Origin: Pikeienuella litoralis
GTDB lineage: Bacteria; Pseudomonadota; Alphaproteobacteria; Rhodobacterales; Rhodobacteraceae
Reading direction: 5' to 3'
DNA: 64,000 nucleotides
Assembly (NCBI RefSeq): GCF_037646705.1
Contig: NZ_JBBHER010000002.1
Coordinates: 620,001 to 684,000, forward strand
The translations under genes and the position numbers were made by a program. The notes under the pieces are model-generated. The model ran no database searches and was not told the DNA's origin. It was given only the letters and a program-made list of their open reading frames with translations. Shown one piece after another: positions 41,891-51,013 of this stretch (position 1 is its first letter; the number at the start of each line of letters is the position of its first letter).

Positions 41891-41961
41891 CCTGCTCATG
41901 GATCCATCTGAGAGCCATGCGAGGGTGTAAGTGCGCGTCAAGGCACGGTCAACCTGAGGAG

Positions 41962-42378
41962 TCAGCTTTCCCCCGCGACGGAGCGCACCAGATCGGCGAG
42001 ACGCCGGCGCGTCGCCTGATCCGTGATCCGCTGGAAGGACCGGTTCAGGTCCAGCCCCTCGGCGGTGGAGACAAAGTCGGCGACCCGGATGTCGGCCGCC
42101 GCGCCGCGCGGGGCGCCCGCGTCCATCCGCGCCAGATCGGCGCGCGCGGTGTCGGGCATCTCGTCGAAGAAGAACTGGATCGGCGCGTCGAGCGCCTCGC
42201 CGATGGCGAAGAGCCGGCTGGCGCCGATCCGGTTGACGCCCTTCTCGTATTTCTGAATCTGCTGGAAGGTGAGGCCGAGCAGACGCCCGAGATGTTCCTG
42301 ACTCATTCCAAGCGACATCCGACGCAACTTCACGCGCGAGCCGACATGCACGTCGATCGGATTTGGCGCCTTGGCCAC
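41962..42378 (-). CDS. XRE-family helix-turn-helix regulator upstream of metK
   Basis: 138 residues. HTH_3 domain at about 10-65: VGSRVKLRRMSLGMSQEHLGRLLGLTFQQIQKYEKGVNRIGASRL, followed by LFAIGEALDAPIQFFFDEMP and a C-terminal helical part ending RRRLADLVRSVAGES. This short XRE protein precedes metK and trmB in many alphaproteobacteria, and its paralogues include regulators of motility and stress. Its targets are unknown. Transcribed toward metK, leaving 102 bases between stop and the metK start. Confidence 0.9.
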   Translation of the reverse strand: MAKAPNPIDVHVGSRVKLRRMSLGMSQEHLGRLLGLTFQQIQKYEKGVNRIGASRLFAIGEALDAPIQFFFDEMPDTARADLARMDAGAPRGAAADIRVADFVSTAEGLDLNRSFQRITDQATRRRLADLVRSVAGES

Positions 42379-42473
42379 AACTGCCTCCCTCTCTTCGCCG
42401 CTTGGCGGCTTTGATTTGGAGGCAACTAGCCCTTTGGAAATGTGGTTGCCAAATGGTTTCCGCCGACGCTCGC

Positions 42474-44018
42474 CTATGAGTCGTCGCGGCGCCGGCTTTG
42501 GGTTGAGAAGAGCAGGGCGGCGCAGATCATGAAAGTTGTAATTAGCTCTCCTTGTTCGAAATAAGGCGGCGCTTCCGGCGAATCAGGCAGCCGCGCGTCG
42601 ATCACGCCGTCGCGCCCGAGACCGATGCGGCCGATGGCGCGGCCATAGGGGTCGATCATCGCCGACCATCCCCGGTTCGCGGACCGCGCGACGGGCAGCC
42701 CGGTCTCGATGGCCCGCATCCGCGCCATGGCGAGATGCTGCGCCGGGCCGGCCCAGTTCCCGAACCAGGCGTCGTTGGTGACGAGGATCAGCCAGTCGGC
42801 GCCTTTCGCGGCGCGCGCGGTCTCGCGCGGGAAGATCATCTCGTAGCAGATCAGAGGCGCGAAGGGCGGCGCCGCCTCGGGGCGCATGCTGACATGGCGC
42901 GCCCCGGCGACGATGCCGCCGCCCGGGCCGGCCAGCTCCGAAAGCCCGATCCGCGTGAAAAGCGCGCTGAAGGGGAGATATTCGCCGAAAGGCACCAGAT
43001 GCACCTTGTCGTAGGGCGGGGAGATGGCGTCCTCCTCCAGAAGGAACAGGCTGTTTCGCCAGCGCGCGCCGATTTTTACAGGCGCGTCCGGCCCCGCGTC
43101 GGCGCGGAGCGAGCCGAGGGCGAGCGCGCTGTCGCCAAGCGCGGCGTGGATCGCGGCGCGGGCGGTCGGCGCCATGTCGATCGGGAACGTGATCGCGCTT
43201 TCCGGCCAGACGATCACCGCGGGCGGCGTCTCCGCCGGCGCCGTGGAGAGCGCGATGAGCCGATCGAAGCCCGGCTTCACCCGCTCCGGGTCCCATTTGC
43301 TCGCCTGGTCCACATCCGTCTGCAGAATCCGGATCAGCGGCCGGGCGGCGTCCGCCGTCTCCGCGGGAACGCGCGCCGCGCCCCAGATCCAGAGGCCGGC
43401 GAGAGCGGGAAGCGTGAGGAGCGCCGGCGCGGCCGCGCGCGGCCTGACGAGGAGCGCCCCGGGCGCCAGCATCGCCGCGAGCGTGAGGAAGCTGAGGCCG
43501 TAGGGGCCGATCAGCGCCCCGGCCTGCGCCAGCGGCGTCTCCATCCAGCCATAGACCGGCAGCGCCCAGGGAAAGCCGGTGAGGACGCAGCTTCGCGCGA
43601 ACTCCGCCGCGGCCCAGGCGGCCGCCAGCGCGAGCGGCCCGGCGACGAGGCGCCGGAGCCGCCAGGCGAGCCAGAACCCGGCCCCCCAGAACAGCGCGAG
43701 CCCCCCGCAAAGCCCGAGAAGCGCGAAAGGCGCCATCCACCCGTGGCGGGCGGCGTCGACCAGAAACGGCTCGACGATCCAGTGGAGCGCCAGCGCGAAA
43801 TGCGCCGCCCCCGCCGCCCAGCCGGTGATGAACGCGGCCCGGCCGGGCCGCGGCGCGGCCCCGGCGGCCAGCCAGAGAAGATAGAGGATCGGCCCGGCGA
43901 TGAAGAACGCCGGCCAGAGGCCGAGCGGCGGTTGCGCCAGCGCCATCGCCCCCCCCGCGAGCGCCGCGGCGCCGGCGCGCGCGCGCGCGGAAAGCCGGGC
44001 GAAAGGGGCGTCGCGCAT
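42474..44018 (-). CDS. lnt: Apolipoprotein N-acyltransferase
   Basis: 514 residues from the ATG at 44018 (MRDAPFARLSAR), eight bases past corC. Eight hydrophobic segments occupy residues 1-200, then a nitrilase domain. The Glu-Lys-Cys triad is visible as WPESAITF, PPYDKVHLVPFGEYLP and LICYEMIFP. TNDAWFGNWAGPAQHLAMARMRAIETGLPVARSANRGWSAMID is the active-site loop. The family moves an acyl chain to the N-terminal Cys of lipoproteins in the inner membrane. Order corC-lnt matches the conserved run ybeY-corC-lnt. Confidence 0.94.
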   Translation of the reverse strand: MRDAPFARLSARARAGAAALAGGAMALAQPPLGLWPAFFIAGPILYLLWLAAGAAPRPGRAAFITGWAAGAAHFALALHWIVEPFLVDAARHGWMAPFALLGLCGGLALFWGAGFWLAWRLRRLVAGPLALAAAWAAAEFARSCVLTGFPWALPVYGWMETPLAQAGALIGPYGLSFLTLAAMLAPGALLVRPRAAAPALLTLPALAGLWIWGAARVPAETADAARPLIRILQTDVDQASKWDPERVKPGFDRLIALSTAPAETPPAVIVWPESAITFPIDMAPTARAAIHAALGDSALALGSLRADAGPDAPVKIGARWRNSLFLLEEDAISPPYDKVHLVPFGEYLPFSALFTRIGLSELAGPGGGIVAGARHVSMRPEAAPPFAPLICYEMIFPRETARAAKGADWLILVTNDAWFGNWAGPAQHLAMARMRAIETGLPVARSANRGWSAMIDPYGRAIGRIGLGRDGVIDARLPDSPEAPPYFEQGELITTFMICAALLFSTQSRRRDDS

Positions 44019-44026
44019 GGCCAGGA

Positions 44027-44953
44027 TCAGCCCTCCGCCTTCGCCGCCTCGCGCCCCGCGCCGCAGAGCCGGACGCGAATCCGCTTGATCCGCCTCGGGT
44101 CGGCGTCGATCACCTCGAATTCGTGGCCGTCGGGATGGCGGATCACCTCGCCGCGCTCCGGCACGCGGTTCGAGATCATCGAGACGAGCCCGCCGAGCGT
44201 GTCGACCTCCTCGTCGAGATCGTCCGGCAGAAGATCGACCCCGGCCTCGGCTTCGAAATCGGGCAGCTCGGCGCGCGCGTTGCAGACATAGACGCCCGGC
44301 GCCTCGCGCCGCCACGCCGCCTCGTCCGCCTCGTCGTGCTCGTCCTCGATGTCGCCGACGATCTGCTCGACCAGGTCCTCGATGGTGACGAGCCCGTCGA
44401 CGCCGCCGTATTCGTCGATGACGAGCGCCATGTGGATGCGCCGCTGCTGCATCCGCTGCATCAGCCGCACGGTCAGCATCGACGGCGGCACGACCAGCAT
44501 CTCCCGGATGAACTCCTCGATCCGGAAAGGCGCCGAGCTGGCGCCGTTGGTGAACCCCCGCGCGAGCGCCACGTCCTTCACATGGATGAACCCGATCGGG
44601 TCGTCCAGCGTCTCGCGGTAGACCGGAAGCCGGGAATGCGCGCCGGCGCGAAACGCCTCCGCCAGCTCGGTCAGGCTCGCCCCGACCTCCACGGCGACGA
44701 TGTCGGCGCGCGGGATCATGATATCCTCGACCCGCTGGTCGCGCATCGTCCTGATATTGCTCAGCAGCGCGCGCTCATTGGCGGTCTGGCCGGAGTCGGC
44801 GCCGTCCGCCTCGTCCTCATGCGCGCCATTTGCGAAGCCGAGGAAACGCGCGAGGAACCCAGGCTCTCGGCCGTCGCTGTCTTCCTGGGAATCGGTCTGA
44901 TCGTCGACCGGACCCGTTGCGCCCGCGTCGGGCGATTTTTCTTCCGTCATCAT
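44027..44953 (-). CDS. corC: CorC/HlyC-type CBS-domain protein
   Basis: About 308 residues from the ATG at 44953 (MMTEEKSPDAG); a GTG at 44986 overlapping the ybeY stop would add 11 residues and is also possible. Two CBS domains at about residues 70-190 (MIPRADIVAVEVGASLTELAEAFRAGAHSRLPVYRETLDDPIGFIHVKD; MQRRRIHMALVIDEYGGVDGLVTIEDLVEQIVGDIEDEHDE). The C-terminal CorC_HlyC domain ends in RRIKRIRVRL. No transmembrane part, so a soluble CorC, linked with magnesium/cobalt efflux or envelope homeostasis in other bacteria. Confidence 0.9.
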   Translation of the reverse strand: MMTEEKSPDAGATGPVDDQTDSQEDSDGREPGFLARFLGFANGAHEDEADGADSGQTANERALLSNIRTMRDQRVEDIMIPRADIVAVEVGASLTELAEAFRAGAHSRLPVYRETLDDPIGFIHVKDVALARGFTNGASSAPFRIEEFIREMLVVPPSMLTVRLMQRMQQRRIHMALVIDEYGGVDGLVTIEDLVEQIVGDIEDEHDEADEAAWRREAPGVYVCNARAELPDFEAEAGVDLLPDDLDEEVDTLGGLVSMISNRVPERGEVIRHPDGHEFEVIDADPRRIKRIRVRLCGAGREAAKAEG

Positions 44954-44982
44954 CTCCGTTCCGCCGCGGCGCGCCGCGGACC

Positions 44983-45489
44983 TCACTCCCGCTCCGCCGC
45001 GTAGGGATCGTCGATCCCCATCGCCGCCAGCGCCCGGCGCTCCAGCCCCTCCATGAGGGCGGCGTCGGCGTCGGTCTGGTGGTCATACCCCAAAAGATGC
45101 AGAACGCCATGGGCGAAAAGATGGGCGAAATGCCGCTCCGCCGTCAGATGTTGCGCCCGCGCCTCTTTTTCAATGGTTTCTCGCGATAACGCGATGTCGC
45201 CGAGCCCGCCGTCGGGCGGCGCGGCGGGCCGCGCGCCGGGGCTGGGCGGGGCGAGCGGATGCGCGGGCCAGCTCAGCACGTTGGTCGGCCCCGCCTTGCC
45301 GCGAAAGCCGGCGTTGAGCGCGCCGATCCGCTCATCGCCGCAAAGAAGGACGCTGATCTCGATGTCCCGCGGCGCGATCCCGGCCGCGATCAACGCCTGT
45401 TCAGCGGCGCGGAGCGCGATCTCCCGATACCACGGCGCGCACTCGGCCCAGGCTTCGTCCTCGATGTTGAACTCGATCGAAATGGTCAT
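44983..45489 (-). CDS. ybeY: Endoribonuclease YbeY
   Basis: 168 residues. The zinc triad is in HLFAHGVLHLLGYDHQTDADAALM near residues 128-152 (HxxxHxxxxxH form HGVLHLLGYDH). NVLSWP near 62 and GDIALSRETIEKEARAQ near 108 are further conserved motifs. It acts in 16S rRNA 3'-end maturation and ribosome quality control. Its ATG overlaps the phoH stop by four bases. Confidence 0.94.
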   Translation of the reverse strand: MTISIEFNIEDEAWAECAPWYREIALRAAEQALIAAGIAPRDIEISVLLCGDERIGALNAGFRGKAGPTNVLSWPAHPLAPPSPGARPAAPPDGGLGDIALSRETIEKEARAQHLTAERHFAHLFAHGVLHLLGYDHQTDADAALMEGLERRALAAMGIDDPYAAERE

Positions 45490-46535
45490 CTGACTGGATG
45501 GGGCGCGCCGCGCTCATGCTCCCTGTCATAGGCCTTCACGATCCGGGCGACGAGCGGATGGCGGATCACGTCTTCAGCGCCGAAGCGCACGAATTCGATC
45601 CCCTCGACGCCGGAGAGCACGCGTTCGGCCTCCACCAGCCCCGATCCCACGCCGCGCGGCAGGTCGATCTGGCTCGGGTCGCCCGTGATCGCCATCCGCC
45701 CGCCTTCGCCGAGGCGGGTGAGAAACATCTTCATCTGCATCTGGGTGGCGTTCTGCGCCTCGTCGAGCACGACGAAGGCGTCGGAGAGCGTGCGCCCGCG
45801 CATGAAGGCGAGGGGGGCGATCTCGATCGTCTTGTCCTCGATGTATTTCTGCACCTGCTTGCCGGGCAGAAGATCGCCGAGCGCGTCGTAGAGCGGCTGC
45901 ATGTAGGGGTCGATCTTCTCCTTCATGTCGCCGGGGAGGAAGCCGAGCCGCTCCCCCGCCTCGACGGCCGGGCGCGAGAGGACGATGCGGTCCACCTTCC
46001 CCTCGATGAACATGGAGACGGCGGCCGCGACCGCGAGATAGGTCTTGCCGGTGCCGGCGGGGCCGACGCCGAACACCATTTCGGACCGGAACAGCGCCTG
46101 GACATAGGCGCGCTGCGTCGCGGTCCGGGGCTCGACCACCTTTTTCTTGGTGTGGATCTCGACCCTGCCGCCGCGAAAAAGCTCAAGCTGGCCGGGGTCC
46201 GGGGGCCGCGCCGCGCCGCGCAGGCGGATCGCGGCGTCGACATCGCCCTTTTCGATGCTCCGGCCCGATTCGAGGCGCTGATAGAGGGCGTTGAGCGCCG
46301 CCGCCGCGCCCTCGACGCCCTCGGCGTCGCCGCTGAGCGAAAGCTGGTTGCCGCGCCGGGCGATCACGATGTCGAAGCCCTGCTCCAGCGCGGCGAGGTT
46401 GCGGTCGAAGCCGCCGCAAAGATCGATCAGAAGTCGGTTATCGGAAAATTCAATCAGGTGTTCGTCCGTCGCGGTTTTCGTCTCCGCCGGATTCAAGGTC
46501 GTGTTCGCCAAAACGTCTCCAGCTTCTCCGCCCAT
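45486..46535 (-). CDS. phoH: PhoH-like ATPase
   Basis: 349 residues. Walker A GPAGTGKTYLAVAAAVSMF near 150, VDRIVLSRPAVEAGERLGFLPGD near 180, Walker B AFVVLDEAQNATQMQMKMFLTRLGEGGRMAITGDPSQIDLP near 265-300. The N-terminal 100 residues include a KH-like part. PhoH and YbeY adjoin in most proteobacteria and share an RNA role. The ATG at 46535 lacks a good ribosome site; a TTG at 46514 with GGAG five bases upstream is an alternative start. Divergent from aroA. The miaB gene usual upstream in Rhodobacterales is not seen here. Confidence 0.92.
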   Translation of the reverse strand: MGGEAGDVLANTTLNPAETKTATDEHLIEFSDNRLLIDLCGGFDRNLAALEQGFDIVIARRGNQLSLSGDAEGVEGAAAALNALYQRLESGRSIEKGDVDAAIRLRGAARPPDPGQLELFRGGRVEIHTKKKVVEPRTATQRAYVQALFRSEMVFGVGPAGTGKTYLAVAAAVSMFIEGKVDRIVLSRPAVEAGERLGFLPGDMKEKIDPYMQPLYDALGDLLPGKQVQKYIEDKTIEIAPLAFMRGRTLSDAFVVLDEAQNATQMQMKMFLTRLGEGGRMAITGDPSQIDLPRGVGSGLVEAERVLSGVEGIEFVRFGAEDVIRHPLVARIVKAYDREHERGAPHPVR

Positions 46536-46711
46536 TTTCGCGGGATGGTGGCGGACCGCGCGACCCTCCGCAAGAGATTCCGCGCTGAATATCGTGTTAT
46601 TTTGTCCGAAGCGGCGCCGGCGCCGCCCGGGCGCGGGCGCCCGGGCATGGACGGCGGGCCGGGGCGCCGATATGAACCACGCGGATGGAGCCGCGCGAAG
46701 GGAGAACGCCG

Positions 46712-48061
46712 ATGTCGGGATCAGGAGCCGTGAAACCGATGACCGCGCGACCGGGGTCGCCGCTTCGGGGCGAGGCTGTGATCCCGGGCGACAAGTCCGT
46801 CTCCCACAGGGCGCTGATCCTCGGGGCGCTCAGCGTCGGCGAGACCCGGATCGAGGGGCTGCTCGAAGGCGAGGACGTGCTCGGCACCGCCGATGCGATG
46901 CGCGCCTTCGGCGCCGAGGTGGAGCGGATCGGCGAGGGGGCGTGGCGGGTTCGCGGCGTCGGCGTCGGCGGCTTCCGCGAGCCGGACGACGTCATCGATT
47001 TCGGCAATTCCGGCACCGGCGCGCGGCTGGTGATGGGCGCGATGGCGACGTCCCCGATCTCGGCGACGTTCACCGGCGACGCCTCGCTCCGCGCGCGGCC
47101 GATGGGGCGGGTGACGGATCCGCTCGCGCTGTTCGGCGCGCGCGCTCATGGCCGCGCCGGCGGGCGGCTGCCGCTGACCCTGGTCGGCGCGAGCGACCCG
47201 GTTCCGGTGGAGTATCGCTCTCCCGTGGCCTCGGCGCAGGTGAAATCGGCCGTGCTGCTGGCGGGGCTGAACGCGCCGGGGGTCACCACGCTGATCGAGG
47301 CGGAGCCGACCCGCGATCACACCGAGCGGATGCTGCGCGGCTTCGGGGCCGAGGTGGAGACGGAGATCGGCGCGGCGGGGCGGGTGATCCGCCTTGTCGG
47401 CCAGCCGGAGCTGAGGCCCGTCCGGATCCGGGTGCCGCGCGATCCGTCGTCGGCGGCGTTTCCGGTCTGCGCGGCGCTGATCGTTGAAGGCTCTGACGTG
47501 CTGGTCCCGAATATCGGTCTCAACCCGACGCGGGCCGGGCTTTACGTCACGCTTCGCGAGATGGGCGCGGATCTCGTCTTCGAGAACGAGCGCGAGGAAG
47601 GGGGCGAGCCGGTCGCCGATCTTCGCGCCCGGTTCTCGCCGGACCTGAAGGGAATCGAGACCCCGCCCGAGCGCGCGGCGAGCATGATCGACGAGTATCC
47701 GATTCTCGCCGTCGTCGCCGCCTGCGCGGAGGGGCGGACGGTGATGCGCGGGGTGAAGGAGCTTCGCGTGAAGGAGAGCGACCGCATCGACGCGATGGCC
47801 CGCGGGCTCGAGGCGATGGGGGTGAAGGTCGAGGAGACCGAGGACAGCCTCACCGTTCACGGGCTGGGCGCGGGCGGCGCGCCGGGCGGCGGCGTCGCGG
47901 CGTCGCGGCTCGATCATCGCATCGCGATGAGCTTCCTTTGCCTCGGCATGGCGTCGAAAAAGCCGGTGAGCGTGGACGACGCCTCGCCGATCGACACCAG
48001 TTTTCCGGATTTCACCCGCCTGATGACCGCGCTCGGCGCCCGGCTCGGCGCGTCGGCGTGA
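46712..48061 (+). CDS. aroA: 3-phosphoshikimate 1-carboxyvinyltransferase (EPSP synthase), class II-like
   Basis: 449 residues from the ATG at 46712 with GGGAG eight bases upstream. PGDKSVSHRALILGALS, FGNSGTGARLVMG, DASLRARPMGRV, SPVASAQVKSAVLLAGLNAPG, TLIEAEPTRDHTERML, DEYPILAVVAACAEG, RVKESDRI and LDHRIAMSFLCLG are the PEP and shikimate-3-phosphate sites. The overall wording (for example DHTERMLRGFGA and PSMIDEYPIL-like ASMIDEYPIL) groups it with the CP4/class II type. At the position of the Ala100 that makes CP4 insensitive to glyphosate it has Gly (FGNSG). Its TGA overlaps the cmk start. Confidence 0.95.
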   Translation: MSGSGAVKPMTARPGSPLRGEAVIPGDKSVSHRALILGALSVGETRIEGLLEGEDVLGTADAMRAFGAEVERIGEGAWRVRGVGVGGFREPDDVIDFGNSGTGARLVMGAMATSPISATFTGDASLRARPMGRVTDPLALFGARAHGRAGGRLPLTLVGASDPVPVEYRSPVASAQVKSAVLLAGLNAPGVTTLIEAEPTRDHTERMLRGFGAEVETEIGAAGRVIRLVGQPELRPVRIRVPRDPSSAAFPVCAALIVEGSDVLVPNIGLNPTRAGLYVTLREMGADLVFENEREEGGEPVADLRARFSPDLKGIETPPERAASMIDEYPILAVVAACAEGRTVMRGVKELRVKESDRIDAMARGLEAMGVKVEETEDSLTVHGLGAGGAPGGGVAASRLDHRIAMSFLCLGMASKKPVSVDDASPIDTSFPDFTRLMTALGARLGASA

Positions 48062-48675
48062 AGTTCACGGTCGCCATCGACGGGCCGGCGGCCTCCGGCA
48101 AGGGCACGATCGCGCGGGCGCTGGCGGAGCGGTTCGGCTTCGCCCATCTCGACACCGGGCTTCTTTACCGCGCGGTGGGCGTGAAGGCGCGCGAGAGCGG
48201 GGCCGCGCCCGGCGCGGCGGCGGCCGCGCTCGCCGAAGCCGACCTCGCCCGGCCCGATCTGCGGGATTCCGGGGCGGCGGAGGCGGCGTCCCGCGTCGCC
48301 GCGCTCCCCGAAGTGCGCGCGGCGCTGCTGGCGTTTCAGCGCGATTTCGCGGCGCGGGACGGCGGCGCGGTGCTCGACGGGCGGGACATCGGCACGGTGA
48401 TCTGCCCCGATGCGGAGGTGAAGCTCTTCATCGTCGCTTCGGCGGAGGAGCGGGCGCGCCGGCGCCATGCGGAACTCTCGGCGGCGGGCGATCCGCGGAC
48501 GCTGGCGGAGGTGCGCGAGGATCTCCGCATTCGCGACGCGCGCGATTCCGGCAGGGCCGACGCGCCGCTGGCCCCGGCGGCCGACGCGCGCTTGCTAGAC
48601 ACCACGGAAATGTCTATAGACGCAGCGGTCGCCTTGGCGGCGCGCTGGATCAACGAACAACTCCGCAAGGCCTGA
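48058..48675 (+). CDS. cmk: Cytidylate kinase
   Basis: 205 residues from a GTG at 48058 that overlaps the aroA stop by four bases (GTGA). FTVAIDGPAASGKGTIARALAERFGFAHLDTGLLYRAVG carries the P-loop and CMP-binding region; VLDGRDIGTVICPDAEVKLFIVAS near 105-128 and RDARDSGRADAPLAPAADARLLDT near 160-183 follow. It phosphorylates (d)CMP. Order aroA-cmk-rpsA is strongly conserved in proteobacteria. Confidence 0.95.
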   Translation: MKFTVAIDGPAASGKGTIARALAERFGFAHLDTGLLYRAVGVKARESGAAPGAAAAALAEADLARPDLRDSGAAEAASRVAALPEVRAALLAFQRDFAARDGGAVLDGRDIGTVICPDAEVKLFIVASAEERARRRHAELSAAGDPRTLAEVREDLRIRDARDSGRADAPLAPAADARLLDTTEMSIDAAVALAARWINEQLRKA

Positions 48676-48783
48676 GGATTTCCCGGGCCTTTCGTCGTGT
48701 TTACCGGGCGTCGGGCGATGACTCGACGATAGACCGCCGGAGACAACCGGCAGGCCAGTGAACCGAAATTGGAGATGCACCGC

Positions 48784-50466
48784 ATGGCGAAAGCCACCAT
48801 GGAGGAATTCGAAGCCCTCCTCAACGAAAGCTTCGAGCTGGAGACCCCTGAAGAAGGCGCCGTCGTCCGCGGCACCGTGCTGGCCATCGAGGCCGGACAG
48901 GCGATCATCGACATCGGCTACAAGATGGAAGGCCGGGTCGAGCTGAAGGAATTCGCCAAGCCCGGGCATGATTCGGAAATCAGCGTCGGAGACACCGTCG
49001 AGGTGTTCCTCGACCGCGTCGAGAACGCGAAGGGCGAAGCGGTTCTGAGCCGCGACAAGGCCCGGCGCGAAGAGGCGTGGGACCGGCTCGAAAAGGCCAA
49101 TGACAAGCAGGAGCGCGTCGAAGGCGCGATCTTCGGCCGGGTCAAGGGCGGCTTCACGGTGGATCTCGGCGGCGCGGTGGCGTTCCTGCCCGGCTCTCAG
49201 GTCGATGTGCGCCCGGTGCGCGATATCGGCCCGCTGATGGGCCAGCCGCAGCCGTTCCAGATTCTCAAGATGGATCGGCGCCGGGGCAATATCGTCGTCT
49301 CCCGCCGCGCCGTGCTTGAGGAAAGCCGCGCCGAGCAGCGCGCCGAGATCGTCGGCAAGCTGAAGGAAGGCGACGTCATCGACGGCATCGTGAAGAACGT
49401 GACGGATTACGGCGCGTTCGTCGATCTCGGCGGCGTCGACGGGCTTCTCCATGTCACCGACATGGCCTGGCGGCGGGTCAATCACCCGTCCGAGATCGTC
49501 AATATCGGCGAGACCGTGAAGGTTCAGGTCATCAAGGTGAACCACGACACCCAGCGAATCAGCCTCGGCATGAAGCAGCTGATGGCGGACCCGTGGGACG
49601 GCGTCGAGGCGAAGTATCCGCTCGGCTCCAAATGGACCGGCCGGGTCACCAACATCACCGATTACGGCGCATTCGTGGAGCTGGAGCCCGGCGTCGAGGG
49701 GCTGGTGCACGTCTCCGAGATGTCGTGGACGAAGAAGAACGTCCATCCCGGCAAGATCGTCTCCACCTCTCAGGAGGTCGAGGTCGTCGTGCTCGACGTC
49801 GATCCGGCCAAACGGCGCGTCAGCCTTGGCCTGAAGCAGACCCAGGGCAACCCGTGGGATCTCTTCGCCGAGAACTTCCCGGCCGGCACCCCGGTCGAGG
49901 GCGAGGTGAAGAACATCACCGAATTCGGCCTCTTCATCGGGCTCGAAGGCGATATCGACGGCATGGTCCATCTCTCGGATCTCGACTGGAACCGGTCGGG
50001 CGAAGAAGCGATGGCCGAGTACAAGAAGGGCGACCTGGTCAAGGCGGTCGTGCTCGATGTCGACACCGAGAAGGAACGGATCTCGCTCGGCGTGAAGCAG
50101 CTTGACGGCGACCCGTTCGTCGAGGCGACCACCGGCGTGAAGCGCGGCTCCGTCGTCACCGTCACGGTCACCAAGATCGAGGATGGCGGCATCGAGGTGG
50201 AGCATGACGGCATGAAGGCCTTCATCCGCCGCTCCGATCTCAGCCGCGACCGCAGCGACCAGCGGCCGGAGCGGTTCTCGGTCGGCGACAAGGTGGATGC
50301 GCGAATCACCAGCATCGACCGTTCGTCGCGCCGGCTCGGCCTCTCGATCAAGGCGTTGCAGATCGCCGAGGAGCGCGAGGCGGTCCAGCAGTTCGGCTCG
50401 TCCGATTCGGGCGCGTCGCTCGGCGACATCCTCGGCGCCGCGCTGAAGGAGCGGGAAGGCGAATAA
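48784..50466 (+). CDS. rpsA: 30S ribosomal protein S1
   Basis: 560 residues from the ATG at 48784 with GGAG nine bases upstream (earlier in-frame ATG at 48775 overlaps that site). Six S1 RNA-binding repeats can be followed: EEGAVVRGTVLAIEAGQAIIDIG, GAIFGRVKGGFTVDLG, GDVIDGIVKNVTDYGAFVDLGG, GSKWTGRVTNITDYGAFVELEPG, GTPVEGEVKNITEFGLFIGLEG and GSVVTVTVTKIEDGGIEVEH. It unfolds mRNA on the 30S subunit. A strong GC hairpin at 50507-50528 follows. Confidence 0.96.
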   Translation: MAKATMEEFEALLNESFELETPEEGAVVRGTVLAIEAGQAIIDIGYKMEGRVELKEFAKPGHDSEISVGDTVEVFLDRVENAKGEAVLSRDKARREEAWDRLEKANDKQERVEGAIFGRVKGGFTVDLGGAVAFLPGSQVDVRPVRDIGPLMGQPQPFQILKMDRRRGNIVVSRRAVLEESRAEQRAEIVGKLKEGDVIDGIVKNVTDYGAFVDLGGVDGLLHVTDMAWRRVNHPSEIVNIGETVKVQVIKVNHDTQRISLGMKQLMADPWDGVEAKYPLGSKWTGRVTNITDYGAFVELEPGVEGLVHVSEMSWTKKNVHPGKIVSTSQEVEVVVLDVDPAKRRVSLGLKQTQGNPWDLFAENFPAGTPVEGEVKNITEFGLFIGLEGDIDGMVHLSDLDWNRSGEEAMAEYKKGDLVKAVVLDVDTEKERISLGVKQLDGDPFVEATTGVKRGSVVTVTVTKIEDGGIEVEHDGMKAFIRRSDLSRDRSDQRPERFSVGDKVDARITSIDRSSRRLGLSIKALQIAEEREAVQQFGSSDSGASLGDILGAALKEREGE

Positions 50467-50506
50467 GCTTCGCCCTCCGCGCCGCGCGGGGACTGAGATG
50501 AGCGAA

Positions 50507-50532
50507 CGGCGGCCCCTCGGGGCCGCCGCTTT
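50507..50532 (+). terminator. Terminator-like hairpin after rpsA
   Basis: CGGCGGCCC (50507-50515), loop CTCG, GGGCCGCCG (50520-50528), then CTTTCA. A 9-bp perfect stem but a T-run of only three, so termination may be partial. It separates rpsA from ihfB by 240 bases, the rest of which holds no coding frame. Confidence 0.65.
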
Positions 50533-50706
50533 CACATGCGGAGCGTGGGCCCCCATGGCCGCCGGCTCCGCCGGCGGAGGTCCTGGCGGGGCTGAAAGGG
50601 AACGCGCGCCCGGCGGCGCGCCGCGGCTCCACGTTGACCGGCGCGGCCACAACGTGCAATTCTCGCCTCCACAACGCGATTCCGCCGGTAGGCCGAGGGA
50701 CTGCAG

Positions 50707-50985
50707 ATGATCAAGTCCGAATTGATCCAGAAGCTTGCGGACGAGAACCCGCATCTCTTCCAGCGGGACGTGGAGCGCATCGTCTCCGCCGTCTTCGACG
50801 AGATCACGGAGGCGCTGGCGCGGGGCGACAGGGTGGAGCTTCGCGGCTTCGGCGCGTTTTCGGTGAAACACCGCGACGCGCGCATGGGGCGGAACCCGCG
50901 CACCGGAGAATCGGTCCATGTGCCGGAGAAAAGGGCGCCGTTCTTCAAGACCGGCAAGGATCTCCGGGACCGGATGAACAGTTGA
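50707..50985 (+). CDS. ihfB: Integration host factor beta subunit
   Basis: 92 residues, HU/IHF fold. MIKSELIQKLADENPHLFQRDVERIVSAVFDEITEALARGDRVELRGFGAFSV and the DNA-inserting arm GRNPRTGESVHVPEKRAPFFKTGKDLRDRM are the IHF-beta consensus; the Pro at the arm tip is in NPRTG. It binds and bends DNA with IhfA. Directly after rpsA as in most proteobacteria. Confidence 0.95.
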   Translation: MIKSELIQKLADENPHLFQRDVERIVSAVFDEITEALARGDRVELRGFGAFSVKHRDARMGRNPRTGESVHVPEKRAPFFKTGKDLRDRMNS

Positions 50986-51013
50986 CCGGGGCCATTCCCG
51001 GAGGGAGAGGCTT

